A stretch of 31,492 bases of DNA from Actinomycetes bacterium (GTDB lineage: Bacteria; Actinomycetota; Actinomycetes; Propionibacteriales; Nocardioidaceae), in assembly GCA_023396115.1 (NCBI GenBank), contig JAEWXC010000020.1, positions 1 to 31,492 of the forward strand, in the 5' to 3' direction. Under the pieces are notes generated by a model, which saw only the letters and a list, made by a program, of their open reading frames with translations, was not told where the DNA came from and did not search any database. Each line of letters opens with the position of its first letter. Position 1 is the stretch's first letter. The position numbers and the translations under genes are program-made. Shown here one piece after another: positions 1-8,959 of this stretch.

Positions 1-197
1 CACCGGGGCCTCCTACGACTGTGGATAGGCCGAGCAGGCGGCCCCTGCTCGGTAACCCACGAACATGCGTGGCGAGGCCCCGGCCCGCAACCCCCTCACC
101 CCGAGGCGGTCACGTCATACCGTCTGATCCGGGGTGTCGGCGCAAGTCAGAAGGCCACGCCCCTGGCGCGGCGGGGCGGCGTGATCGGGCCGCCGGC
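1..197. other. Left-edge non-coding stretch
   Basis: I see no supportable gene here; the open frames are GC-bias frames with no family resemblance or ribosome-binding site. A 6-bp inverted repeat (GGCGGC at 175-180, GCCGCC at 189-194) lies just beyond the stop codon of the minus-strand gene ending at 198. It could be its terminator, but the stem is short and there is no U-tract. Confidence 0.4.
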
Positions 198-647
198 CTA
201 GTGCTCGATCTGTGGGATCGGTGTGCCGTTCGACCAGAACTCGTTGATGGCGTCCCAGTAGCGACGGGACAGAGGGCCGAACCAGGGACGGAACGACTCC
301 GGGTCGATGCCTCGTGAGGTCACGGTGGCCATCTGCAGACCCTCGAGGTAGCCGATGACGCCGAGCTCGGAGACGTAGTCGTCCCCGTCCCGGATCAGGC
401 GCTCGATGAGAGCGAAGGCTGGGGCGAGGTCACTCGTGTCGCCAGCAGCCAGGCGATCGGCCAGGTGACCCACGACCCACGACGCATCGAGGTAACCGAG
501 TCGACCACCGACGCCCTCGGGGTCAGCGTTCTCCTCCTCGATCTCGTCCCACTCCTCGCGCAGCGCCGGAACGGAAGCGAGGATCAACGCCGGGATGTCC
601 GACGCGTGGACCGTTCCTTCGAGGGGGGCGGCCGGATCAGTCCCCAT
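198..647 (-). CDS. Small acidic hypothetical protein (immunity-protein-like)
   Basis: A 149-residue soluble acidic protein with no signal peptide or membrane segment. The ATG at 647 is preceded by GAGGTGA about 7 nt upstream, which supports the start. The sequence is mostly predicted helix. It has a central segment (about residues 55-110) of the kind seen in small helical proteins of the DUF7674/immunity-like class, and an aromatic stretch near the C-terminus (SFRPWFGPLSRRYWD). I do not recognise it firmly. The immunity-like label rests on size, acidity and general look only. No toxin or polymorphic-toxin gene lies beside it: the next gene on the same strand is a large secreted PKD protein about 260 bp away with a possible terminator between them. 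It is therefore either an orphan or its partner lies outside the window. Confidence 0.75.
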   Translation of the reverse strand: MGTDPAAPLEGTVHASDIPALILASVPALREEWDEIEEENADPEGVGGRLGYLDASWVVGHLADRLAAGDTSDLAPAFALIERLIRDGDDYVSELGVIGYLEGLQMATVTSRGIDPESFRPWFGPLSRRYWDAINEFWSNGTPIPQIEH

Positions 648-842
648 CGGGAGTCACCTCGCCACCCCAGCCCGGACCCGGGGGCGAGGGGATCGACAAG
701 CCTGCGGACGTCACCCACCCATGGTCGCAGCCGCAACGGCCCGATCCACCGCGCCACCACCGACTCCAACGCGCCGCCACTGGTTCCAACGCGCCGGCAT
801 GCCAGACGGTTGGACCAACCAACTGCGCGTTACAACTCGCCT

Positions 843-886
843 GGCGGGGTGGGGAGGGGCGGTCGAAACCGGCCGCCCACCCCGCC
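843..886 (-). terminator. Hairpin downstream of the PKD-protein gene
   Basis: An 11-bp perfect inverted repeat (GGCGGGGTGGG at 843-853, CCCACCCCGCC at 876-886) encloses further G/C-rich partial pairing. It lies 22 bp beyond the stop codon of the large minus-strand gene. GC-rich hairpins without a U-tract are common terminators in actinobacteria. Confidence 0.55.
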
Positions 887-908
887 CCACGCCCGACGGC
901 TCACCAGG

Positions 909-3900
909 TCACGGGGACGCGACGGTCACGCTCCGGGTGGTCGAGGTGGCCACCCCCCACCCGTCGGTGACGGTCAGACGGACCTCGTAGGTCCCGGGGG
1001 CCGGGAAGGTGTGGCCGACGGCGCTGGAGGTGGAGGCAGCGGTGCCGTCGCCCCACTCCCAGCGGTAGCTGACCACGTCCCCGGTGTCGGGATCACCGGA
1101 ACCGACGGCCGAGAAGTTGCAGGCCAGGCCGGCGCAGGCGGGCGGGTTGAGGACCGCCACCGGCGGCCGGTTGTCGGCCGGCACCGTGATCGTCACCGTC
1201 TGGGTGCTCGTGGCGGTCACGCCCCACTCGTCGCGGGCGGTCAGGGTGACCGTGTAGGTCCCGGCGGCGGTGTAGGTGCGGGTCGCCACCGGACCCGAGC
1301 CGGACCCGTTGCCGTAGTTCCACGAGTAGGTCAGCGAGGTCGGCGACTCGTCGGTCGACCCCCGCGCGTCGAACGTGCACGCGTTGCGGATGCAGGCGGT
1401 GGTGAAGTTGGCCACCGGGGCCTCGTTCGGCGGGTGCGTGACGCTCGCGTGCCGCTCGTAGACCTGGCTGACGAAGCCGTGCTGGTCAGTGGCTCGCACC
1501 TGCACGGTGTAGTCGCCCGGCGGCAGCACCGGTGTCGTCCAGGAGAAGTTGGAGCCGGGAGTGCCGGGGCTGTTGAGGAACGCGGTGCGCCAGCTGGCCG
1601 TGGTGCCGGTGAACGCGCCCGACGAGTTCATGTACCGGCCCGCGGCGTCCACGACCGCCACCTGCACCGAGGCCATCGCCTGGTCGTCCTCGGCACGGCC
1701 GCTGGTGAAGATCTTGCCGTCGGCGAAGACCGTCCCCTCCACCGGACTGAGCAGGCTCTCGTTCAGCACCGGCGGCTGGTCCCCGGGGTAGATCGGGTAC
1801 CGGGCCGTCGCCCCGCTGGTCGAGGGGTCCTGCTGGCCGGCGGTGTCGAAGGCGTAGGCAGTCACCGCCCAGTCGCCCTGCACCGGCAGCGTCACCGCAC
1901 GACTCCAGCGGGTGCTGGTCGCGCCCGGCGACTCCAACGTCGCGTCCAGGGTCGCGAACGTCGCCGACATCGACCCGTCGGGCTGCAGGTACCGGCTCGT
2001 GTCGCGGTCCTGCACCGCCACCCCGACCCGGGCCACGCCCTTGTCGTCGGTGGCCGACCCGGCCAGCGCCAGGGACAGCTCCTGCCCGCCGCCCACCGTC
2101 CCGGTCACGTCCAGCAGCGCGTTCGGCGGGCTGTCGCCGGGGATCTGCGCGTTGAGCGTGAGCTGCCCACGGTTGGCCGAGGACGTGCTCAACCCGATGC
2201 TGTCGGAGGCCGAGACGGTGAACGTGTACGTCCCCGGGCTCAGCTCGAACGGTGTCCGGTAGCTCCACGCGTAGCTGGTCTGGTTGAGGTTGGCCGGGGA
2301 GATCCGGTGCGACCCGGAGATCACCCCGGTGCCCCAGGTCCCGTCGGAGGCGAGCCGCTCACCGGTGGAGTTGTTGCGCAGCGTGATCCACACCTCGCGC
2401 AACCCCTCGTCGTCGGTCGCCGAGCCCGAGAACGTGAGCCGCTGCCCGGGGGTGACGGTGACCGTCTGCGCCGCGGTCGGCGGCACCATCACCGCCGGCT
2501 CGGTGATCGAGACCGTGGGCGGCTGCCCGTTCTCGGTGACGATCCAGCGCCGGTCGGAGGTGTCCAGGTCGGACTGGCCGGTGGTGTCGGAGGCCCGCGC
2601 CTGCAACCACCACTCGTCCTCGTAGGGCACCGTCAGCTCGTACGACCAGGTGGTGCTGGTGGCACCCACCACGTCGGGTTCGACCTGGAAGGTGTTGTAG
2701 GTGCCCGAGACGGTGCCGTCGTCCTGCAGGTACCGGTTCTGGCTGTCCCGCACGGTGAAGCTGACCCCGTTGACGCCGAAGTCGTCAGTGGCGGTCCCGG
2801 TGACCGTGAAGGTCCTCGAGTTCACCGGGCTGCCGGGGCCGGTCACCGACGTGTCCGGCGGGCGGTCCGAGGTCCCGAAGGTCTCGAACTTCTTGGTCGC
2901 CTTGGTGTTGTCCCCTGTCCCGTTGCCGGCCACCGCCCGGGCCCGCAGCAGCAGCTCGCGGTTGGCGGTCACGGTCACCGGCAGCCGCCAGGTGCGCGTG
3001 GTGCCGGTGCCGGGCTCCAGGGTGGCGTTGATGGTGTTCGAGGCCGTCTGCCACGTGGTCATGTTGTCGGCCAGGAACCGACCCGAGGCCCGGTCGATCA
3101 GCTCGACCTCCACCCGGTTGATCCCCGAGGCCGCGGTGGCGGTGCCGGTGATCTCGAACTGCTCCCCGACCGGCTTGATCCGGCCCTCGATCGGGTCGGT
3201 GATCTGGGTCTGGGTGCCGTTCTGGGTGGCGACGTTGTTGAAGTCGAAGAACCCCACCCGGCCCACGTTGTAGCTGCCCTTGGTGTTGCCGTCGCCGCCG
3301 ATGAACAGGCCGCGCGGCGTGGCCTCGATGTGCTTGTCACCCTCGTAGGAGTTCGACGGTGCGAACCACTCCAGCGCGTGCCCGTCGGCCGGGTCCAGCG
3401 CCGCCAGGTGGAAGCGCTTGACCACCGCGTCGCCCAGGCCGTACCCGGACAGGCCCTGCCCGGTGCCGTACCCGACGTCGTCCAGACCGGGCCACGGCAC
3501 CGGCGCGCTCGCCGACTCGGCCCACTGGAAGTGCCCACCGATGTAGATGCCGGTCTCGGTCGCGGCCACCGAGTAGACCGAGTCGAAGTGCCGCGAGATC
3601 CACATCGGCTTGGCGTCGGGGTCGGCGTCGAGCTTGAACGCGATCACGGTGTCGTTGATCGGCGGCCGGTCACCACCGGACCCGCTGGTCACCACGAAGT
3701 AGGAGTCGTCCGGCCCGATGTCGCCGCCGTAGATGCGCTGGATGCCGCCGACGAACTGCAGGTTGTCGCTCCACAGCGTCGTCTTCCACGGGGTGAGCTT
3801 GTTGGTGCGGGTGTTGATGACGGCGATCCCGTACCGGTCCTGGCCGTTGACCTGGCGGCCGGTGTGCACCACCAGCAGCCGACCCTCGTCGTGGGTGAGC

Positions 3901-6416
3901 TTCAACCGCTGCACCGCCAGCTCGCCGTTGGTGCCGATCCCGCCGGTGATGTTGTTGACGAAGTTGTCCCGCACCGCGCCGGTGATCGGGTCCAGGGCCG
4001 CGAGGGCTCCGCGCGGGACGTTGTTGACCGTGGTGAACCGTCCGCCCACGTAGACGGCCGAGTTGGTCACCGCGAGCTCGTTGACCTTGCCGTTGGCGTT
4101 GGCGGTGAAGGCGGTCACCGGCGCCCCGGTGGCGGGGTCGAGGCGCGCGATCGCCTTGCGGCTGATGCCGTTGACGGTGCCGAAGTTGCCCGACACGTAC
4201 AGCCGGGTGCCGTCCGGGGAGGCCTCCACCGCGTCGACCGCCCCGTTGGTGAAGACCGGCCGGAAGGCGGTGTCGACCTGTCCGGTGCTCCAGTTGTAGG
4301 CCGCCAGGTAGGACTGGTTGATCACGGTGCCGTTGTTGGGCTGGCGGATCGAGCTGAACGTGCCCGCGACGTAGACCCGGTTGCCGACCACCTCGATGTC
4401 CCAGATCTCCCCCGAGGTGATCGTGGGCTGGTTGGTGCGCGGGGTGTCGGGCACCAGCCGGGTGTGGCCCGGGGCCGGGTTGGGCAGCACCGCGGTGGCG
4501 GTGGTCGTGGCCCGGTCGGTGTGCCCGTGCCCGTCGCTGACGGTCAGCGTCACCGTCCGGGTGCCGGGGGTGGCGTAGCGGTGCTCGGGGCTGACCCCGG
4601 TCCCGCTCGTGCCGTCCCCGAAGTCCCAGCTGTGGCTCAGGGTGTCGCCGTCCAGGTCGAAGGAGAGCGAGGCGTCGAACTCACAGGTCAGTCCGGCACA
4701 CCCGGAGGTGAGTTCGGCGACCGGCGGCTCGTTGGTACCGGTCGCGTCGGTGCCGGGGTCGATGACCACCGAGAACAGCATCGACCGGGAGACCGCGGTG
4801 CTGGTGGTGGCGGTGCGCGCCGCCACCGGGCCCACGTCCAGTCCGCCGTCGGAGTCGCCCAGGACCACGCTGACCTTGCCGGACCCGGTGGCGGCGGCCC
4901 GGGTCCGCTCGATGACCTGGCCCGGCAGCGTCCACTCGGTCGCGGTGCTCGACTTCTCGCCCCACACGTTGACCAGCCAGGACCCCCCGCTCAGGACCGA
5001 GGTGGCCGGGGCGGGGTGCGTGCTGGTCGAGGAGTTCGACCCGCCCACCACCGAGGCCGAGACCAGGGCCGGCCCGGTGCTGCGGTAGGCGCTGACGGTC
5101 ATCGCGGACTTGATGTAGGAGTCGCTGGTCAGGGTGACGGTGCGGCCGGCGTCGGCGGCGGTCGCCGAGCGGGTCCAGGCCCGACCCCGGATCCCGTTGC
5201 CGTCGCGCTGCTCCAGCAGCGTCCAGCCCGCCAGGTCGTCGGCCAGGACCCCGGAGGTGGTGTTGGTGACCAGGAACAGCACCAGCCGGTCGCCGGGCTG
5301 GACCGCGGCCGGCACCGTCACCGAGTGTCCGGCCCTGTTGCCGGCGGTGCTGGCAGAGGCCACGTGCGTCACGGTGCCGACGGTGGTGTCCTGCGCCGGC
5401 GACACGTCCCGGGTCGCGGTGGCGGTGTCGGTGCCGTCGGAGACGGTCAGCCGCACCGTGCGCGGGCCATCGGCTGCGTAGGTGTGCTGGGTGGTGCGTC
5501 CGGTGCCGCTGTCCCCGTCGCCGAACTCCCAGGCGTAGGTCAGCGGGTCGCCGTCGGCGTCGGCGGAGCCGGAGGCGTCGAAGGAGCAGACCAGCCCGTC
5601 GCAGCTGGCACTGACCTGGGCGGTGGGGGCGGTGTTGACCACCTCGACGGGGGTGAGCACGACCGAGAACGTGGCGCTGCGGGAGGCGGCGACGCTGGTG
5701 GTGGCGGCCAGTCCCCCGACCTGGCCGGCGGCGACCGGGCCGTCGGAGTCACCCCACGCGGCACTGACCTTGCCCGAGCCGGTGCTGGCCGCGGCCTGGC
5801 GCTGCTGCACGTCGCCGGGCAGCGTCCAGGTCAGCTCGCTCGAGGACTTCTCCGACCAGTAGCTGACCAGCCACGACCCGGCCGTGGCGTTCAGGGTGGG
5901 CGTGGTGTGGCTGGCGCTGGACGCGTCGGCCCCACCGGCCCGGGCGGTGACCGTGGGCGTGCCGCCCTGCCCGCGGTACCCGGCCACGCTGATCACCGAC
6001 TTGGCGGCCAGGGAGGTGGTGACGGTGACGTTGGTCCCCGCGTCGGCGGCGGTGGCGGTGCGGGACCAGACCCGGCTGCGCACCCCGCTGCCGTCGCGGC
6101 TCTCCAGCAGCTCCCACCCGGCGGGTGCGTCGCCGACGGTGGAGGAGGTCGAGTTGGTGGTCATCACCAGCAGCAACCGGTCCCCGGGCTGCACCGCGGC
6201 CGGGGTGCGGACGGTGTGGTTGGTCCGGTTCCCGGCGGTGCTGTCGGCGCCGACGAAGGTGACCGTCCCCGGCTCGGCGGCCACCGCGGGAGCCACCACC
6301 GGTGCCGCCAGCAGCGGCGCCAGGAGCAGGAGCGGCACGGCGGCGGCCTGCACGACGCGCCGGCGGATCCGGGCCGGCAGGCGCCGCGGGGACACGGTCT
6401 GAGCAGGAGCAGTCAT
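909..6416 (-). CDS. Very large secreted PKD / beta-propeller / Ig-like repeat protein
   Basis: An 1,835-residue exported protein, probably an extracellular adhesin or carbohydrate-associated protein; no catalytic motif is visible. Residues 1-48 form a signal peptide with an Arg-rich n-region and a long Ala/Leu core. Two copies of a unit of about 297 residues follow, each a beta-rich module (about 51-257 and 348-556) plus a PKD domain (about 264-340 and 563-642). Residues about 660-1085 look like a WD/delta-60-type propeller (repeated YVAGTF, YVSGNF and YVGGRF strands). Then come four to five Ig/Big-like domains (about 1085-1655) with repeated TGTATDD-like starts, and two terminal PKD domains (about 1663-1835). 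Each PKD domain has a Cys-x4-Cys pair. There is no LPXTG, so how it is retained is unknown. I chose the ATG at 6416 because it starts just before the signal peptide; an in-frame ATG at 6497 would add 27 residues. Neither has a strong ribosome-binding site. Confidence 0.9.
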   Translation of the reverse strand: MTAPAQTVSPRRLPARIRRRVVQAAAVPLLLLAPLLAAPVVAPAVAAEPGTVTFVGADSTAGNRTNHTVRTPAAVQPGDRLLLVMTTNSTSSTVGDAPAGWELLESRDGSGVRSRVWSRTATAADAGTNVTVTTSLAAKSVISVAGYRGQGGTPTVTARAGGADASSASHTTPTLNATAGSWLVSYWSEKSSSELTWTLPGDVQQRQAAASTGSGKVSAAWGDSDGPVAAGQVGGLAATTSVAASRSATFSVVLTPVEVVNTAPTAQVSASCDGLVCSFDASGSADADGDPLTYAWEFGDGDSGTGRTTQHTYAADGPRTVRLTVSDGTDTATATRDVSPAQDTTVGTVTHVASASTAGNRAGHSVTVPAAVQPGDRLVLFLVTNTTSGVLADDLAGWTLLEQRDGNGIRGRAWTRSATAADAGRTVTLTSDSYIKSAMTVSAYRSTGPALVSASVVGGSNSSTSTHPAPATSVLSGGSWLVNVWGEKSSTATEWTLPGQVIERTRAAATGSGKVSVVLGDSDGGLDVGPVAARTATTSTAVSRSMLFSVVIDPGTDATGTNEPPVAELTSGCAGLTCEFDASLSFDLDGDTLSHSWDFGDGTSGTGVSPEHRYATPGTRTVTLTVSDGHGHTDRATTTATAVLPNPAPGHTRLVPDTPRTNQPTITSGEIWDIEVVGNRVYVAGTFSSIRQPNNGTVINQSYLAAYNWSTGQVDTAFRPVFTNGAVDAVEASPDGTRLYVSGNFGTVNGISRKAIARLDPATGAPVTAFTANANGKVNELAVTNSAVYVGGRFTTVNNVPRGALAALDPITGAVRDNFVNNITGGIGTNGELAVQRLKLTHDEGRLLVVHTGRQVNGQDRYGIAVINTRTNKLTPWKTTLWSDNLQFVGGIQRIYGGDIGPDDSYFVVTSGSGGDRPPINDTVIAFKLDADPDAKPMWISRHFDSVYSVAATETGIYIGGHFQWAESASAPVPWPGLDDVGYGTGQGLSGYGLGDAVVKRFHLAALDPADGHALEWFAPSNSYEGDKHIEATPRGLFIGGDGNTKGSYNVGRVGFFDFNNVATQNGTQTQITDPIEGRIKPVGEQFEITGTATAASGINRVEVELIDRASGRFLADNMTTWQTASNTINATLEPGTGTTRTWRLPVTVTANRELLLRARAVAGNGTGDNTKATKKFETFGTSDRPPDTSVTGPGSPVNSRTFTVTGTATDDFGVNGVSFTVRDSQNRYLQDDGTVSGTYNTFQVEPDVVGATSTTWSYELTVPYEDEWWLQARASDTTGQSDLDTSDRRWIVTENGQPPTVSITEPAVMVPPTAAQTVTVTPGQRLTFSGSATDDEGLREVWITLRNNSTGERLASDGTWGTGVISGSHRISPANLNQTSYAWSYRTPFELSPGTYTFTVSASDSIGLSTSSANRGQLTLNAQIPGDSPPNALLDVTGTVGGGQELSLALAGSATDDKGVARVGVAVQDRDTSRYLQPDGSMSATFATLDATLESPGATSTRWSRAVTLPVQGDWAVTAYAFDTAGQQDPSTSGATARYPIYPGDQPPVLNESLLSPVEGTVFADGKIFTSGRAEDDQAMASVQVAVVDAAGRYMNSSGAFTGTTASWRTAFLNSPGTPGSNFSWTTPVLPPGDYTVQVRATDQHGFVSQVYERHASVTHPPNEAPVANFTTACIRNACTFDARGSTDESPTSLTYSWNYGNGSGSGPVATRTYTAAGTYTVTLTARDEWGVTATSTQTVTITVPADNRPPVAVLNPPACAGLACNFSAVGSGDPDTGDVVSYRWEWGDGTAASTSSAVGHTFPAPGTYEVRLTVTDGWGVATSTTRSVTVASP

Positions 6417-6578
6417 GTGGTCACCGAGCCCGGTAGAGGATGCCCCGGGAGGGAGTGGGGCCTCGTCATCGTGCTCCTGCCCCGGCGCCGGCGGCATGCC
6501 CGAAATTGGTCAGGTGGAGCCACCGGACGACACCGCATGGCCCTTGCAGAAGACCGGCCGATCCACCACCGTGTCCGC
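6417..6578. promoter_or_regulatory. Divergent intergenic region between PKD protein and FAD oxidoreductase
   Basis: These 162 bp separate the two divergent starts and must carry both promoters unless the longer in-frame starts (6497 minus, 6537 plus) are used. I see no convincing -35/-10 pair or operator palindrome. Confidence 0.35.
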
Positions 6579-7991
6579 ATGGCGCGCGTCGGCACCGTCT
6601 TCACTCGGACTCCGGTCAACCACTCGGCCGTGCGGCACGCCCTGAGCGACGTGCGCGACGGCTGCTTCTGGCTCGAGGACGCCCCGCCCCGCACCCCGCA
6701 CCCGCCGCTGGAGGGGCCCACCGACACCGACCTGCTGGTCGTCGGCGGCGGCTACTGCGGCCTGTGGACCGCGGTGCTGGCCAAGGAACGCGACCCCGAC
6801 CGTCGGGTGGTGCTGCTCGAGGCCGAGGAAATCGGGTGGGCGGCCTCGGGGCGCAACGGCGGCTTCTGCGCAGCCAGCATCACCCACGGCGAGGAGAACG
6901 GCCGCAGCCGCTGGCCCGAGGAGTACCCGACCCTGGAACGGCTCGGGCTGGCCAACCTCGACGCCCTCGAGGAGACCGTGACCCGGTACCGGATGGACGT
7001 CGAGTACGAACGCACCGGCGAGCTCGACGTGGCCACCGAACCGCACCAGGTCGCGGACCTGCGGGCCACCGGCCTCCCGCTGCTGGAGGGCGAGGCGCTG
7101 CACGCCCGGATCGACTCCCCCACGCACCTGGCCGGGGTGCTGGACCCGGACGTGGCGCTGGTGCACCCGGCCAAGCTGGCGCACGAGCTGGCGCGGGTCG
7201 CCACCGACCTGGGCGTCCGGATCCACGAGCACACCCGGGCCACCGGGATCGACACCGGCCGATCCGGCGCGGTCACCGTGCACACCCCGCGCGGCACCGT
7301 CACCGCCGGCCGGGTCGCGCTGGCCACCAACGTGTTCCCGAGCCTGCTGGCCCGGTACCGGCCCTTCACCGTCCCGGTCTACGACTACGCGCTGATGACC
7401 GAGCCGCTGACCGACGCCCAGCTGGCCTCGATCGGGTGGTCGGGCCGGGAGGGGGTGGGGGACCTGGCCAACCAGTTCCACTACTACCGGCTCTCGGCCG
7501 AGAACCGGATCCTGTGGGGTGGGTACGACGCGATCTACCACTACGGGCGCCGGGTCCGGGCCGGCTACGAGCAGCGGCCCGAGACCTTCCGCCGCCTGGC
7601 GGGGCACTTCTTCACCACGTTCCCGCAGCTGGCCGGCGTCCGGTTCACCCACCAGTGGGCCGGCGCGATCGACACCTCCACCCGCTTCTGCGCCCACTAC
7701 CCGCTGGCGGCGCAGGGCCGGGTCGCGCTGGCGGCGGGGTTCACCGGACTCGGGGTCGGCGCCACCCGGTTCGGCGCCGAGGTGATGCTGGACCGGCTCG
7801 ACGGACTCGACACCGAACGCACCCGGTTGGCGATGGTGCGCCGGATGCCGGTGCCGTTCCCGCCCGAGCCGGTCGCCTCGATCGGCATCCAGGCGACCCG
7901 GTGGTCCCTCGACCGGGCCGACCAGCACGCCGGTCGGCGCAACCTGTGGCTGCGCAGCCTGGACCGCCTGGGACTGGGGTTCGACTCGTGA
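6579..7991 (+). CDS. FAD-dependent amino acid/amine oxidoreductase (DAO family)
   Basis: A 470-residue flavoprotein of the D-amino-acid-oxidase fold, closest in look to the PuuB/gamma-glutamylputrescine oxidase and DadA group. It probably oxidises a primary or secondary amine with FAD. The N-terminal Rossmann motif (LLVVGGGYCGLWTAVLAKE, about residues 51-69) is followed about 25 residues later by VVLLEAEEIGWAASGRNGG, the conserved ASGRNGG flavin loop. A C-terminal GFTGLGVG-type motif closes the FAD site. I chose the ATG at 6579 because family members begin shortly before the PVNHSA segment. An in-frame ATG at 6537 is possible, and no good ribosome-binding site marks either. The gene overlaps the following cupin gene by 3 bp, so the two are probably translated together and act in one catabolic step. 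The substrate is not deducible. Confidence 0.85.
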   Translation: MARVGTVFTRTPVNHSAVRHALSDVRDGCFWLEDAPPRTPHPPLEGPTDTDLLVVGGGYCGLWTAVLAKERDPDRRVVLLEAEEIGWAASGRNGGFCAASITHGEENGRSRWPEEYPTLERLGLANLDALEETVTRYRMDVEYERTGELDVATEPHQVADLRATGLPLLEGEALHARIDSPTHLAGVLDPDVALVHPAKLAHELARVATDLGVRIHEHTRATGIDTGRSGAVTVHTPRGTVTAGRVALATNVFPSLLARYRPFTVPVYDYALMTEPLTDAQLASIGWSGREGVGDLANQFHYYRLSAENRILWGGYDAIYHYGRRVRAGYEQRPETFRRLAGHFFTTFPQLAGVRFTHQWAGAIDTSTRFCAHYPLAAQGRVALAAGFTGLGVGATRFGAEVMLDRLDGLDTERTRLAMVRRMPVPFPPEPVASIGIQATRWSLDRADQHAGRRNLWLRSLDRLGLGFDS

Positions 7992-8311
7992 CCGGCCGGC
8001 ACGTGGACGCCGCCGCGCTCGAGGTCCCGCACGCCCCCGCCGGGCACGTGGTGCAGGGCGAACCGACCACCGGGGTGGTGGAGCTCGGGACGTTCGGCGG
8101 CGTCGAGGTCGGGGTCTGGGAGATCACCCCGGGGGTGGTCACCGACACCGAGGCCGACGAGTTGTTCGTGGTGCTCTCCGGGGCGGGTTCGGTCCGGTTC
8201 GCCGACGACTCCGTGGTGGTGCTCGGTCCCGGCTCGCTGGTCCGGCTGGCCGAGGGTGAGCGCACCGAGTGGACGATCACCGAGACCCTGCGGAAGGTCT
8301 ACCTGGCCTGA
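7988..8311 (+). CDS. Small cupin-domain protein
   Basis: A 107-residue single-domain cupin of the DUF861/ureidoglycine-aminohydrolase-like type. The core reads VGVWEITPGVVTDTEADELFVVLSGAGSV: motif 1 has Glu and Asp where many cupins carry metal-binding His, so metal binding is uncertain. Motif 2 (LGPGSLVRLAEGERTEW) follows. The GTG start at 7988 overlaps the TGA of the FAD oxidoreductase (GTGA), a translational-coupling arrangement. Small cupins beside DAO-family oxidases are common in amine-catabolic clusters, where they may bind or rearrange the product; that role is inference. Confidence 0.85.
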   Translation: MTGRHVDAAALEVPHAPAGHVVQGEPTTGVVELGTFGGVEVGVWEITPGVVTDTEADELFVVLSGAGSVRFADDSVVVLGPGSLVRLAEGERTEWTITETLRKVYLA

Positions 8312-8324
8312 GGCCGTGCCTCAG
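8308..8324. terminator. Compact palindromic terminator containing both convergent stop codons
   Basis: CTGAGGC (8308-8314), a 3-nt loop and GCCTCAG (8318-8324) form a perfect 7-bp hairpin. It contains the TGA of the cupin gene and, on the other strand, the TGA of the dienelactone hydrolase gene. The two genes are only 9 bp apart, so it may serve both strands. The stem is short. Confidence 0.45.
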
Positions 8325-8905
8325 ACCCGCGCCAGGAACTCCCGGATCCGCTCCGGCACCAGCGCGGCCGCGGCCGGGGCGTGCTCGGGCAGGGACGCGT
8401 CGGTGAACAGGTGTGCCTGGCCGGGGTAGACGAACAGCTCGGCCTCCTCAGGAGCGGCCTGGGCCAGGGCTCGGGCGGCGGGCAGGTCCTCGTCGAAGAA
8501 CTCGTCGCCCTCCATGCCGTGCACCTGTACCGGCACCCCGGCCGGCCAGGCGGCACCGAACTCGGTGACCGGCAGGCACGAGTGCAGCAGCAGCGCACCG
8601 CGCACCCCGGCCGTGGTCTGGGCGAGCTCCTGGGCGATGGTCACGCCGAACGAGAAACCGCCGTGCACCAGACCCCCGCCGAGTCCCGGGCCGAGCTCGG
8701 CGGCCGCGTCCGCACCCCGCTGCCGGAGCACGTCGAACCCGGTGGCCTTGGCGAACTCGAAGCCCTCGGGGATCGAGGCGAAGGTGCGCCCGGAGAACAG
8801 GTCCGGGGTGTGCACGGTGTGCCCGTCCGCGCGCAGCTCGTCGGCGAACCCCACCACCCCGTCGGTGAGTCCCTGGATGTGGTGGAACAGCAGCAGTTCG
8901 GCCAT
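8321..8905 (-). CDS. Dienelactone hydrolase-family alpha/beta hydrolase
   Basis: A 194-residue cytosolic alpha/beta hydrolase, somewhat shorter than classical dienelactone hydrolases (about 230-250 residues). The nucleophile elbow is GGFSFG, placing Ser85 where carboxymethylenebutenolidases carry Cys. The acid is probably Asp137 (or Asp134), in the GDEFFDED segment, and the base is His165 in PGQAHLF. Other family signatures are the N-terminal LLLFHHIQGLTDGV and HTPDLFSGRTF. The ATG at 8905 is preceded by GGAGGG with good spacing, which rules out the much longer upstream open frame. The Ser nucleophile suggests a general esterase or thioesterase rather than a true dienelactonase. It is convergent with the cupin gene and divergent from the LLM remnant. 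Confidence 0.85.
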   Translation of the reverse strand: MAELLLFHHIQGLTDGVVGFADELRADGHTVHTPDLFSGRTFASIPEGFEFAKATGFDVLRQRGADAAAELGPGLGGGLVHGGFSFGVTIAQELAQTTAGVRGALLLHSCLPVTEFGAAWPAGVPVQVHGMEGDEFFDEDLPAARALAQAAPEEAELFVYPGQAHLFTDASLPEHAPAAAALVPERIREFLARV

Positions 8906-8959
8906 GTCGGTCGCCCTCCGGTGCGGTCGCGGCGTGGTCCGCACTCTACGCAGCCACGG

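Noticed and set aside
198..647. Toxin-immunity pair with the large PKD protein
   Set aside because: The large protein has no toxin-like C-terminal domain: it ends in two PKD domains, and a possible terminator separates the genes.
6510..7928. A 472-codon minus-strand open frame inside the FAD oxidoreductase
   Set aside because: Low-complexity Gly/Val/Arg/Gln composition, no start signals, and the opposite strand encodes a clear enzyme.
465..7991. A 2,508-codon plus-strand open frame antisense to the PKD gene and fused to the FAD oxidoreductase
   Set aside because: Only the last 470 codons or so show family resemblance. The rest is Gly/Arg/Pro/Val-rich sequence of the kind produced when a high-GC gene is read antisense, where stop codons are rare.
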